Assembly: GCA_950295325.1 (NCBI GenBank)
Contig: OX485803.1
Location: 11,286,001-11,350,000, forward strand
Source of the DNA: Polytrichum commune
Taxonomy: Eukaryota; Streptophyta; Polytrichopsida; Polytrichales; Polytrichaceae
Length of the DNA: 64,000 nucleotides
Reading direction: 5' to 3'
In this document: piece by piece, positions 1 through 12,110 of the stretch
How the letters are laid out: every line of letters starts with the position of its first letter
Numbering within the stretch: position 1 is the stretch's first letter
Notes under the pieces: generated by a model
What the model was told of the DNA's origin: nothing
Databases searched by the model: none
What the model saw: the letters and a program-made list of their open reading frames with translations, nothing else
Made by a program: the position numbers and the translations under genes

Positions 1-19
1 AACAATGTGGAATAAGGGT

Positions 20-729
20 TTTGCTTTTGCTTTCATGACATCAAGCGTTGTGTAAATGGTAGCAAGAAGAAATATGTGTTGGATTGGCATGTAGTATCCA
101 ACATATGGCCAGTGAAAATAAATACCAATTTCTCAAGGCATGAGAAACTGACTTTCAAAAATGTTTGGTCTCTCCTCGCATGCTTTCTACAATTGCAACA
201 TTCCCAATCCCTCAAAAATATTTATGTGCTCCACTAAACTGGTAGCCCATCCAATTTCCAGGTTTGGAAAGACAATGCCCTTAATCTAGCAACACCGATG
301 GCATATCACAAAAACAAATGGGAGAGGAACGAGCTCATGAACAGTTAAAAAGTGGTCGGAGTAACTCCTATTCCTTACCTAGGATTTGAGGTGTTAATCA
401 ACATCGTCTCCAAGGAGGACATTGCATACCGTGTCACAATTGGTAACATACCACTTTGCACATGCCCTAATTTTACAAAAGTTTCATCTCAATCATTAGG
501 AAGGAAATGGAAATGGATGTATTGCAAACATTTTTATTGTGTGTTTAGATTTTTGTGCAAGGTGGATTCCAAGAGTGACAAATTCATTTATGTTCCAACG
601 TACTCCTATAATGAGGTCGTGCGGCTACTTGAACTTGCAGGTGTGATAGAGTGTCCCAATGTATACCAAGTATTGTGTTCAGCCACATATTTGTCAATTT
701 GTGATATGTATTGGTGTGGATTGTTATAA
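20..729 (+). pseudogene. MULE-like transposase fragment with SWIM zinc finger
   Basis: The plus strand reads as a decayed coding region. An upstream block at about 30-170 reads KKYVLDWHVVSNIWPVK and is followed, after stop codons near 234 and 346, by an open stretch at 352-729. That stretch holds a SWIM-type zinc finger, with the CTCP pair followed by CKH in WMYCKHFYCVFRFLCKV. SWIM fingers are typical of MULE/FAR1-type transposases and proteins derived from them. The DDE core is not in the window; it may lie to the left of base 1. The in-frame stops and lack of a convincing start make this a relic rather than a gene. The assignment rests on motif recognition only. Confidence 0.55.
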
Positions 730-749
730 TAAAAATCAACAATGCATCA

Positions 750-3080
750 ATAGTTATTGAAAATATCTACGGTAATAGGCTCCCTTGGTTCTTGTTCTAT
801 CAAAATGCAAGTACTTTATAGTTGATAAATATATGTACCAATTCTAAAATGTGTACCCTAAAACTATGACTATTTACTAGATTTACTAGGTATTATTGCT
901 CATTGCTCACGTACTACTGCTCACCGCTCATTTGCTCATGTCTTAGTTTCCCTTGTGAGGTTTGATTGAGTTCGGTTAGTTTACATATGCATGTCCGTAA
1001 ACTTGCCTCTGACTATTGCTTCATGAAAGATACATATCATCTTTGTTGGAACAATAATCACGAGGCTTATTTGCAAATGTGTGTCCATAAAGAACTTATG
1101 GACTAACACCCTAGGGCTTAGGGTCACATGGAGCCTTATGACATGTTTCATTGAGTCATGATAGTGTGGCTAGTTTATGGACGTGTATCTATAAATATAT
1201 GGGGTGTTAGTGACCCTTGGTAGATCCCTATACCCTTCATTGAGTCAGTGGTAGCGATAATACCTTAAGAACGCGCCTCTGCAAGTAGACCGAGAACCAA
1301 TGCCCAAACGATGCACAAATTATCGTACGTGCCTTGTGTGAGGCTTGGCATGGTCATTGGTTTCGGAATGGTCTTGGACATGCGTATGTAATCAATCTTA
1401 GTATCAAATGACATGTTCAAGGATCACCCATGCTCCTTCAAGGTTTTAGTGCCTCGATGTATATCATTTATAACATGAAGGCCTAATATGGGCCTTCATT
1501 AGGTCATTTGTTATGACTAGTTATGGACAGGCGTCCACAACAAATCAACTTAATGAACCATGGCAAGCTCACAACTGGCCTAAGGACATTTGTGCAAGTT
1601 CTTAATGTCAGTGGGACATGCTTTCATTTACAAGATGTGCTAACACTTAATTAATGTATGCTTGTATATATACACTCCATGCATTGTGAATACTTTTCGG
1701 GTGCATAGTTGTGTGGCTTGTTTTATGGGTGGGCGTCCGCAAACAACTCCGTTGTTAAGTATTGACCAATGTTGTCTTTCCACACATTTCATGTGAGGAA
1801 CCACTAGTTCACGTTAGAGGAAGTTATTTGCATGTGCGCATTTGTAACAATCTTTGCCAAGATGAATTGTTTCATGTTTTCATTCCTCATCCATTGGTAG
1901 ACAATTATCATAAGGAGTCTTTATGCCATGTGGGCGTTCTCTAGGAGATAGGAACTCATGGTTGGGATGCGCATTTGTAACTAGTTCAATGATAGTATGT
2001 CATGTCTATGAACGCGCTTTCATAAACTTGCAATCCCACCTTTCTTTCTAGTTGTTTTTGTGTGTCCATTCCTTGCTAACGCATTTTTAATTTATTCTTT
2101 TGTGTAGGGTGTTTGCATACTGATGAAGGCAATAATGCATTTGAATTGTCCTTAGATCCTTCAACCTCTAGTGACAAATTTAAAAATATCCATGGCAATG
2201 ACCTGGTGTTTGCAACGTTGTGGAGGGTGTTGCTCCCACTCCAAACTTGCCCATGATGAGGTCTTTGATGATGATAACAAGAATGAATACCTCCCACCAT
2301 ATCAAAGTTATTCAAGAAACAATGGATATATCTCGATGTTGTTATTCTCAATGACCATAGTATTGTTGTTGCCGATGGTTTAGTAGGAACTCAAACATTT
2401 AAGATTGTGTTGTGTTGATGCTACCCCCCCCCCCCACATACACATTATTAAAGACGTTGGGGTGTTTTGAATGCAATTTGAATTCTTTGGCGCCTATGGA
2501 GGTGCCTCCCGGTTGGCAAGTTTGTCTTCGGCATTGGCCGCATCACATTGTTAAGCATGACAAAGTGAGCTTATGGAACCATGCCCATCATCATAAGTAA
2601 ATTCAACATGCTTCATTGGCCTCAATGCGCCCTCAAAATAAGGTCCATAAATATAACTCTGGACGTGTGCCTCGCGAAGTGATACAATGTTGTCGAGAAT
2701 GTATATTAGAAGATGGATCTATTAGGTGGATTGTTGTGGGAGGAAGTGCTACCAATTGTTTCCCTATGACAAAATAAAACTTTGAGGCAAGAAATGTGGT
2801 TTGTAGACTTCCAAATGCTATCAATAAAGGAGCTTGAGGTTCATTACAGATGGATATGGATGGTCAACGTCATAAGATGGTGACCCTGGAAAATCTAGAA
2901 GTATGTTGTAAGCCGTGGTACATCATCCATGTGGTATCAAAGGTCAATTCTTATAGGTTCCAAATTTATCCTTTTAAGGACATTGTTCTTCTTTCCATGG
3001 CGCCTTTGGCACAAAAAATCTAGAGAGGCTACACATTAAGTTGTTGCAACACTATCAACCATCATTTTTGCCCTTGGCTA
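750..3080. other. Gene-poor stretch, no supported gene
   Basis: Only short open frames of 60-90 codons are present, none with recognisable motifs or a codon pattern that stands out. A run of 12 C lies at 2424-2435. Part of the right half (about 2100-3080) may be the decayed upstream portion of the DUF7869-like element that follows, but I cannot support it from residues. Confidence 0.4.
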
Positions 3081-3089
3081 ATGTGATGT

Positions 3090-4290
3090 TGCATGAGACA
3101 AAAACTCTTCCTCTAGGGGAGAACTTTGTTCAAATAGTTTTGCATGCCTGAACAAAATGGAAGAACATATTGGTGGACGTTAATGATGTTGGCCAAAAAT
3201 GGATTGTGGACCCATTTCTTTGCCTAAGTTGAGTGTCATCAAGAACCAATAGTATATTACGAAGAGACATGATGACAAGTTTGCACGTTGTATTGCTTGT
3301 GAAAATATAAAGGCCTTTGAGACGCTCATCCAATCGGCACGGAGTTGCACAATGGACACCAAAGGAAATGCATCAAGCATGTGAATAACCAAAAGAGACA
3401 CTGTCAAGACTATTACAAAAATCATGCACTTTCCATAATGAGGCCAAATAAGGTCTTGACAATCATTCATGACAAGGTGGACCATGTCAAGACTACATGC
3501 CCTTGTTATGCTTGTAAAATCAAGGCCACGGATGGATTTTTCAAGCTCTCAATAGCAATCACAGGTTTATAAGATTTGCAATATATTAGCAATTTGTTTA
3601 TTATGGATGCGCATCTGCAAGTTGGTCATATCCACATGCTAAATAGAGAATTTGGATTTGTTGGCATGCACAACTTATACAAACTTACAAATTTTCTTTA
3701 CCTTAATGCAATATCCCCAAATATGATCATACATGGCCATGTGGATGTAAAATATGTGCATTATGGTTGAACTTCCAACTTGGTGATGCCATTCATACAA
3801 TAAAATCTTTTGCAAAACTTCTACAAGATCTTGAAAAACCACCAATGTCTTTGTCTTGTGCTTTATTTGTGGGTTTTGGAACAACACCTCTTTATGAGGT
3901 AGTTATTGATGGAAAGGATGTGTGTTTGGTTTCATTGGCAAAATCCCCTCAACAACCCGTTCTTGGTAAACAATTTCCACCAACTCTGCACGTACAACTT
4001 GATAATTGTGCAAATGATAACAAATGTTAATACGTGTTTTGTTTTTGTGTCGTTGCTCATAACCAAAGGGATTTTTCAATGAGGTGTTTTTTTTTTGGAT
4101 GGTTAAATATATGCATGACAACATTGATGCTTCATTTGGACGTTAAAGTATGAAGAGGATTTTCCAATAATTCCACTGTTGATGAAGTTGTATAAAGATT
4201 TGGATATTGTGCTGATCATTCCGTATTTGAATGAAAAAGTACCCAATTTTGAAGGTGTTTATCAAACCATTCATTCTTAAAGGAGTGTCA
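3090..4290 (+). pseudogene. Decayed DUF7869-type protein, probable transposase relic
   Basis: Pieces of one protein appear in order in shifting plus-strand frames. At 3345-3572 there is an RHxQDYYKN-like segment followed by LTIIHDKVDHVKTTCPC and KATDGFFKL. At 3767-4030 there is HTIKSFAKLLQDLEKPPMS, then TLHVQLDNCANDNKC. Near 4113-4200 there is HDNIDASFGR and then EEDFPIIPLLMKLYKDL. The order and the LDNCA.DNKC and H(D)DIDASFGR motifs match the DUF7869 proteins that occur in high copy in some plants and protists and are probably element-encoded. At least three frameshifts or stops interrupt it, so it is a pseudogene. The motif match is from memory of the family, not from a search. Confidence 0.6.
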
Positions 4291-5900
4291 GCCAGAAACC
4301 TCCACCCTTATGCGTCATAGTCCGGGTGAAGGCCCAAGGCTCACATGAACTTACTTGACTTGCTTCCTTTTTATGGTCCATTACCCATTGCACCACCAAG
4401 ATCAATGTCCCTTATACAATTTTATTCCAAAGACACTTGATAACAAGCATTAAAAAATGCTCCCGGCCTTCACCGGCGTCTTGCACCCTTAACACTAAAT
4501 AAAAAATCACACTCACCCTAAGAAGTCCCTATTGAATTCAAGCCCACACTGAGAGTAAGTAATTATCCTTCGGCCCCTTCCTCACTACCCTTCACACCAT
4601 TATCCCTAACCACCCAAACCCATTCCTAACCAACTACCACTATTGGGCAACTAATCTGTCCCTAAACTCCTCTTAATCCCCACTCACCCTTGCAGCATTA
4701 ACCTTGAAAGAGCCGTGACAGTCAACCGACCCACCCTTCTGTAACCACCACATTGAGTAGCCGAAACGGCCACAGAGCTGCTGCCTCATATGTACAGACT
4801 CTCGGCAGCACCTTGCCCTTGGACGTAGAATCCTGCTGGTTGACCGTGAAGCTTACCTAGATGCTCAATTACAGCCACCGAGGTAAGCCCTGCCTCTCAC
4901 CCCCAACTTACTTCAACTTAGTGACAGATCAAACAAGTGGTGCAAGGATTCACTTAGCTGCGAGTAATTGCAGAATTCCTTCTTTTCCCTTCTCTCCTGA
5001 GCTGCTTACCCTTCAACAACTTTTGTGATCTCAAATTTCTCTAATTTGGTTCGTAACTTCCTGCCGAAAGCTCATATGCCCCCAGTCTCCCTTCACCACC
5101 ATCCTCCACAATGAATTGACTGAATACATCAGCCACACTTTGTGTAAACTTTCGGCCTGATGTTAAAAAACAGAAACCCAAGCTATCAATGCATTCCCCT
5201 GTTTTCAAACCACCCTCATTATGTTTTTGATTTCGCCCTTGCGGTGACAACCCTTTGCACTGATTCAATGTTGTGGCCTCGGCCACTTACAATCCAGCCG
5301 CAACTCCTTGAATAGTCAAGCTGCCATCGGCCTGCTCTCTAATGCCACAACCTCTTGGTTTCGGCGATTCAACAGCCAATGTGGCGGCGCCCTTATCCTC
5401 ACCTCTAACCACCTCTACAGTGCTGCATCGCCATTGTTTGCTGCTCTGCCGCCCTGGTTGGATCAACTGCCCACACTCAAAAACCATGACCCACCGAATC
5501 TGTTGTGCTTCCCCCTCAGGGACGAACTCCCCCTTCCCGCATCGACCCTGGCCGAGAGAGAGAGCCAAGCGCTGAGAGCCGGGATCTTCAACCGCCAACA
5601 ATTTCAGGTCCCTGAATTTTCTAGGTAACAGTGGTACCACCCTTGAATGAACACCATCCCAACCCATTCATGCCAATAAAATCCCTACCCTTAAGGCCCA
5701 TGGCCCTTAAGTGGCACCTCCCAAAGCTAACTTGTAAATAAATCCCTCACCCCACTTTAATTAATGCCGATCGCCTCCAATTGACACAAAAACACCCAAT
5801 ACTACCCTTAAGCTTAATCTCAATCCCAAGCCGTAGCTTGCACTCTTTTTATGGTTTTAGAATAGTTGATGCAATTTAAAAGTCTAAATTCTAATGATGT
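4291..5900. other. Pyrimidine-rich unassigned region
   Basis: This 1.6-kb block is C- and CT-rich on the plus strand and more GC-rich at 5290-5640 than its flanks. The only long open frames, 5287-5667 minus and 5308-5628 plus, overlap each other on opposite strands. They have no motif I recognise and look like products of the local GC content. It could be part of an LTR or a leader of an element, but no TG...CA ends or primer-binding site were found. Confidence 0.35.
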
Positions 5901-6326
5901 TAAGGTTAACCACCAATGTGGACTCAACTTTGGGCTCACAAGGAGGTGATTGTTTATTTGGGCATACCAAAATTCAACAGTTCTGCTTCTATACGTGTGA
6001 TGATGGTATACTGACCATGCAATTCACCAAAGTGGGGCTCAAAGGGCGGAATATTAATTTGGCGCCAAGTTGAACATATGGAAGGCCAAACCCTTGCACA
6101 TCCAACCCCATGAGAAATAGGCCGGAAATCATTAAGGGTATATCATGATTTATTGAATATTGGAAATAGTTGTGTGAGGAAGATATTACAAAGGTTGTTC
6201 AGGGTACACATGAGCCATCGATTGCATATTGGGATCACATTATGTTTCCTTTGCAAACAATGGGTGTTGATACTCAATCAACTTTGGCACGAGGTTTTGG
6301 GCCAAAAAATCAAGTGATTACCATAT
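5901..6326. other. Left flank of the large TIR element
   Basis: AT-moderate sequence, probably decayed element coding sequence on the plus strand (for example ITKVVQGTHEPSIAYWDH near 6190-6240), broken by stops. It ends at the TTAA that starts the large TIR element. The sequence after the right end (14283 onward) also has a short open frame, so the large element may have inserted into older repeat DNA. Confidence 0.3.
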
Positions 6327-6440
6327 GTTAAGGGCAGCTTCGGCGCTCTCTTGCCGAATAATTATTAAAAGTAAAAAAACAGTGTTCGGTGGCAAAAAAC
6401 AAAATACTAAAAAATTCGGCATTTTCAATAGTTTAATAAT
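6327..6440 (+). repeat. Left terminal inverted repeat and subterminal TTCGGC motifs
   Basis: 18 bases here match the right end in inverted orientation without mismatch. The next 30 bases are similar in composition (AATAATTAT, then A-runs). TTCGGC or GCCGAA occurs several times within 110 bases of the end, as expected for transposase-binding subterminal motifs. Confidence 0.7.
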
Positions 6441-6564
6441 GCAAATTTCGGCATACATCCAAGAAGTTGTTATCTAACGGTAAACAAGGATGTTCGTTCA
6501 CGATTTCATCCAAGTTTGGCCGCTAATATATCCCTAATCTTGCCCTAATCTCTCTTAGTCCTAA

Positions 6565-8440
6565 TTGCCAATGTTTTTGTCTACTGAGAGATTTGTTGCT
6601 TGCTATGCAGTGTTGTACATGTTTTTAAGAGCGAAAATGGCGAGACAAAAAACTCTAAGTAGTATGTTTAGTGTTATCAACAAAGATGAGATGGAAGTGT
6701 GTGTGCAACGGGATTTTGTAGCTCTCAATGAGAAGTTGGAGATGGAGCATGGCATGTGCAAAGAAGTGATGAAGCGGCCAGTTGGAAGGCCAAAGAAGGA
6801 AATGGAAGTTGTGTTGTTGACACTGAAAGTGGAACCAAATGAACAAGCATCAAAGAAAGCAAAGGTTAGAGGACCTTACACTAATTGGTTTTTGCCTGCT
6901 CTATGGAAGCCCATCTATACAGCTGTGAAGCAACATAAAAATCTCATAGTTGCTTTGAATTATTTACGCACAAAGCACAAGGTACCACAAGAGACTTATA
7001 TTGTTTATGACAAACTTTCTAGAGGCTCTCTATACGAGTGGTTTTCATCTACAGACATTTTAAAAGAAAGATACAAGCAACACATCTTGAAGGGATCTTC
7101 CTCTTTTACCGGAGGCACACAACATGGTCATTTGCTCGCATAATTTATGGAGTTAGAGGAGGAAATAATCAAGATGCTTGAGGGCCGTCGAGATGTTGGA
7201 CAACCTCTCTTTACAACTACTGTACGAGGTTTAATTCGAAGTTTAATTCGAAAAAGGGAACCTAGTTTACTTGAAACCGAAAATCCAAGCGGGTTTAGGG
7301 TTTCACTAGCATGGACTCGCGAGTTTGTTCGAAGCAAGTTGGATTGGACTTACAGGGCAACAACAGGAGCATCTCGGAAATTACCAAGCAATTGGGAAGA
7401 ACAAGGACTTTGAATGGCACAAAGGGCTGCATTTCTTATGAAGGCGTATTCCATCCCTACGGAAATGTTTGTCAATACAGACCAGACCGACATTCATCTT
7501 GTTCCTACAAGTGGAACTCGAACTTGGGCAAAAAGAGGGTCAAAGCATGTACTTGTACACGGAATGGAGGTTAAGAGACAAGTTATAGTCTCGGTGTCTT
7601 CCTCAGTGAATGGTAACCTCTTGCCTTTTCAAGTCGTATTTACTGGCCTGACGGACAAAAGTCTGCCTCCTCGAAATACAGGTCGCCTGCAATGCGAAGG
7701 GGTTGGATGGCAACTTACATGTTCTAAAAACCATTGGTCTAACATGTCTACTTGCCAAGAATTTGTGGAAACAATCTTACAACCCTATAGGAAACAAGTT
7801 ATTGATCGATTAAACATGCACAAGGATTCAAACCTTATCTGGTTACTGGACTGTTGGAGTGTGTACAAATCAAAGGAATTTGTTGCATGGATCAAGGAGA
7901 AACATCCAACTATTCTCCTAATATTTGTTCCAGAAAATTGTACATCTATATATCAACCTGCAGATGTTATTCTTCAACGGCCATTTAAACATGGTTTTAG
8001 AAAGGAGTTTGATATTTACCACTACAGCTATGATTGACAAACAACTTGAGGAGAAAGAGGCAAAAGATGTTAAGCTTGACTTTCACATGTCATCTTTAAA
8101 ACCTTTACTCTGCTCATGGTTGTTTGAGGCATGACACCATGTCAACAAACCAGCAATGATCAGACGCGAATGGGCACAATGCGGACTTGAATAAGTTTTC
8201 AATTCAACATTTTAGTGCACTGCAATGGAGGAACATACGAAGACACCACTTTTCAAGGAGACATCATTTGAATCAAAGGAAGAAGAGGAAACAATTCAAT
8301 CAAGGGAAGAAAAGGAAACAAACCCTGATGACAGTGTGGAGGGTATTATGGAAGATGGTTTAGTACAAGTTGCTGAAATCATTACAACCAACAAAAATTT
8401 GACCATTTCAGCAGTGAAAAGTCTAGCTCGAAAAAGGTAA
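6565..8440 (+). pseudogene. Decayed pogo/DDE_1-like transposase
   Basis: Three consecutive plus-strand frames (6565-7143, 7147-7413, 7414-8037) are separated only by single stops or small shifts, followed by a fourth, acidic frame (8225-8440). The first segment carries a basic GRPKK stretch and a helical region around LYEWFSS that may be the DNA-binding part. The third segment contains the DDE core: FVNTDQTDIHLVP (first Asp), LIWLLDCWSVYKSKEF (second Asp) and SIYQPADVILQRPFKHGF (third acidic site). This layout is that of the DDE_1 superfamily, which includes pogo, Tigger and jerky. Several stops show that the copy is dead. It sits just inside the left end of the large TIR element and is its likely original transposase. 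Confidence 0.7.
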
Positions 8441-8527
8441 ATTCCTGCCACATTGCAAACAATAATTTCAGTTAGTGCCCATTTGATATGTTCATTGGAG
8501 AAATAAGGAATTAGAAATTTATTAGAG

Positions 8528-8762
8528 TTGAGAATAAGTTAACTCACTAAGCCACTCCCATTTTCCGAGGATATGATTTTCCGAAAGCAGCCGAAGAGTC
8601 TGAATTGGGGTTTTTAATTTCTTTGCTACACAAAAGTGTTGAAGCTCTGTTTTTTTCCCTATAATTGCAGGGTCAAAAACCATGGTGATAGATAAGGGCC
8701 CCATAAGGCATTGATCACAGGCATCACCGGCTAGGACGGATCCCTAAGCCACTCCCATTTGG
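8528..8762. repeat. Short direct repeat flanking a 200-base segment
   Basis: The sequence CTAAGCCACTCCCATTT occurs at about 8546-8562 and again at about 8744-8760, in the same orientation. The second copy abuts the point where P450 coding sequence stops. The pair may mark a recombination or filler junction between the transposase part and the captured gene. Confidence 0.6.
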
Positions 8763-9846
8763 TATGCCCCAGGAGGTCGTTCCCGAATGAACTTGTTGCC
8801 CCCTTGCGTACTGCCTCGCGTCGAGACTCAATCACGTCGGTGAGGAGGTTGTGGACCTTTGATTCTATTTTCCTGATTGATTTCATGCCTTTCGTTGGGA
8901 AAAAACTGCACGAATTTGACACCCGAAGTGTCACTCACATTTCTTGACCGGTGACATCTCAAATTTCTTCGGAACCGAATTTTGTTCTAGATCATACATT
9001 TAATTGGGACTCTAATTTGCATCAAACTTAAGTTCTCCAAGCTTGTCATAAAAAGTATGAGTGCTTAGAATGAACAATTCAAGTGGGAAAGAGTTAAGTC
9101 CATCCTATGTTCATTTCTCTCGCAGGTCATAACATTCTTGAGCCTTGTATGGACGCTCCCTTTCTAGTCTACCTTCAGAATCAAATCAATTTCTTGGAAG
9201 AATCAATGTCTTTGATTACGTCTGGATTGCAAACATGACTGTTGAGAGTAGCAAGCTCTCAGTAGTCGATACCTCTGAATTAATTGTTGCCCATCTTCGG
9301 ACATAAGCCTTCTCCCATCTTCCAGGATTCAAAATTTGATGGAAGGTGTGCGCCCTGTGTGTAAATACTACTTCATTCTTAGGTTATTTGAATAACATAA
9401 AAATTGCTCCAATTGCGCCGGGAGAATACAAGGCTACTCAAGAATGGTATTCTGCTTCAGAAATCAGGAACAACGTTGTTTATGTTCAATTAGGATGACA
9501 ATGTAATATGGGTCAGTTTGCCCAAGTATGGCAAGAATCACTTCAGGTATGACTTGCAATGTGTTCACTATTCTCGGTGGCTACATACGTGGAGCCATGA
9601 ATCCAAAATTTTGGATCCATTAACACCTGGAAAAAAACCTTGACAAGCTCATTCTGGCGCTTGCAGACTTCCCTCCCCTGCTCAAATTCGTTGTTGAAAA
9701 TTGTGCGCGCAATGACCCTCCCAGCTATGTCGTGTACACCTGGCTCCACATCAATATCCGCCATGCCCCCTTCTACCTGGCTCACCTTCTCCTCCCACTT
9801 CTGCATGTGGAGGTCACCTTCAACCTTCCAGCCTCAGACGGTGTAA

Positions 9847-12110
9847 CCCGCTGCTGAACCGGTTTACATGGAAGTTACTCTCACCAAAATTAGACTCCTT
9901 TTAGATTTCCATATCTTTGGTGAAGGTGTTGGTACTCATAAAATTTTATAACCCTTAATGCCCTTTTTGGAATCCTTGAGGATTAAAATGATCTAAGTTT
10001 CCAAGTTTATGTCCCCCGAAATCTAATGTCAAGGTTAGGTGTTCCTAAACCTTTATTAGATTTTGCATCTTATATGGACTTAGTAACATAATTTTTCTTT
10101 CTAATCAAGAGCCCTTTATAAATCTCTAAGGATAAAGTGTCCAAGTCTTTAAGTTTATGTTCCCCGAAACCCTAATGTCAAGGTTAAGTGTTTTAGGGAG
10201 AACATCGTTCATACATCCAATATCTTTCATGGTTTGAACGATCGTAAAAGATTCTTATTCCATTCAAGAACATGCATTTATGAAAAGGTTACAACTCTTT
10301 TGAAAGTCAAATCATACTCCCTCGATAAAGTTTCATCTCAAGATTTCATTCCATATCCAAGTCCTAGTATCCACATAATTTCTCATAAAGTGCTTTCATC
10401 TAATGTTTGTTCCGTATTCAAGTAATATTCCTCATGATTTTTAGAGTTTTCTTTAAATCTTCGAGATAGAGTTTTAACGAGTTGAAATCCTAAACTTGAG
10501 TTGATATGTTGACGGGGTCCAATTTGCCGGCCGCATTCCGATGCATCAAGTTGAAATGATTCCGTGATTGATAATCTCCACGGCGCGTCCAACTCGTTCT
10601 CTAAGTCATGATTCTACTTCACCACTTTAACTCAAACTATCCCTAATCAATCTCAAGTGGCTTTAGATGTCCCTTGCCTCATGTTAATCCTTTGATTATT
10701 TCCAAATTGGCCTTCCGCCTTCAAACTAAATAATTTCCATGTTTCACCAATGTTTCAAAGTCCTTCCGATTATTGAATTTCCAAAAATCCTAAATACTTA
10801 TGGATCTTTTGATCCTCTCCGTGTTGAAGAGACACTATGATTATCTATTCTTCAAGTCCGAAATCTTTCTAAGGATTTTCAATCCCTTTAAGCTTTTGAG
10901 TTCCGGGGATAATATTTCAATCCCTAATCCCGTTGTGCCTTCAAATGCGAGGATTATAATCCTTTAAGTTTTCGAACGTGAGGATATGTTTGATCCTTTA
11001 AGTTATTCGAGCACGAGGATATGTTTGATCCTTTAAGTCTTCGAGAGCTAGGATATGTTTGATCCTTTAGGTCTTCAAGCTCGTCGTCCTCCACCTCAGA
11101 TAGTTCGCTTTATAATGAGGTGCTTTAGGGGCCATATGTGGCCCCTTTATATAGGCTTGGAAATCAAAGGATTTAAAGATGTGGCGGTTAAGCCTCTAAA
11201 TGTCTGTATTTACTAATTTTAGCCATGTATGTCCTCTTAGTCTAAATACAGCCCTGATAGATCTATAATTAGATCTGTCACGTGCTTAAAATAGATCTAC
11301 CCAAGAAGTACATACGAGCATGTCTCATCCGCTTAGATGTGTCAATTGGTAGTTATATCCCTTTCATCCATTCATCCTAAAGTTTCTTCCTCATTCATTT
11401 ACAGTTAGCTACAGTCATCCAAAATTGGTCATCCATGATGTCCTTTCATCTGCCCTTCGGGTTCATGCTCTCCCGACCCCTTACTAATCCTACTCACAGT
11501 CCCACTAAGTAGTATAATGCCCTTGGCCACCTCACCTACTAGTGGCCTCCCTTCTACTAATAGTCCTTCCTTTCACTAATAGCCTATCTCTCTCACTAAT
11601 GGCTAAGCTTTGCTGGAGGCCCATGTATAAAGTTATTGTTTCCACCTTCTCACTCAAAGCCGAGCTGGCTCCTTCTCTCGGGCTGGCAGCTCCTCCTTCC
11701 ACGTGGCACGTCCGACCAGCTCCTCTCCTCGCTCGGCTCCCGGTCACCTCCTTGCGTCCGCCGGCCTCTAGTCTCGTCGCTCCAACTGCTCCCCTGTTTC
11801 CGCTGTCTGTTTGGTCGAATTACTCCTTTCCCTCAGATCTCAGTCCTCCCTTTGCTCCTGTTGCAGCTTCAATGGCGAGTTCTGTGACCCTACACTGCAC
11901 CACTGGCAATGCACTCTCCACCATGGCTTCCACCATGTTCTGCAAGAATCAACCAAGAATATTCACAACAACTTCAATGTGAACACACATTCAAACACCT
12001 CCACCTCATCCAGGATTAAATGTCTTATGATGATCCAACAACAATTTGTTTACATCCATCGAATTCAATGATGTGGAATGTAGATTTAAATAGCTTCATC
12101 ATATAGTAAA
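9847..12110. other. Large P450 intron region filled with repeats
   Basis: This 2.3-kb gap between P450 exons 3 and 2 has no supported gene. Two related blocks (about 10010-10050 and 10150-10195) share a phrase around CCCGAAA...CTAATGTCAAGGTTA. A tandem array lies at 10935-11085. The region 11540-11990 is GC-richer with overlapping open frames on both strands that look spurious. A secondary insertion, perhaps an LTR or another element, could explain the size. Confidence 0.4.
10935..11085 (+). repeat. Tandem repeat of about 36-40 bases, three to four units
   Basis: Units contain the phrase GAGGATATGTTTGATCCTTT (or a one-base variant) and are separated by TCGAGC/TCGAAC-like spacers. Copies lie at about 10979, 11018 and 11051, with a degenerate first unit near 10937. 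Confidence 0.75.

Noticed and set aside
5287-5667. 126-codon minus-strand open frame
   Set aside because: It overlaps plus-strand frames in the same GC-rich block and shows no motif or splice context; most likely a composition effect.
11542-11982. 146-codon plus-strand frame inside the P450 intron
   Set aside because: Ser/Pro/Leu-rich text that changes meaning in each frame, with a competing frame on the other strand; no domain.
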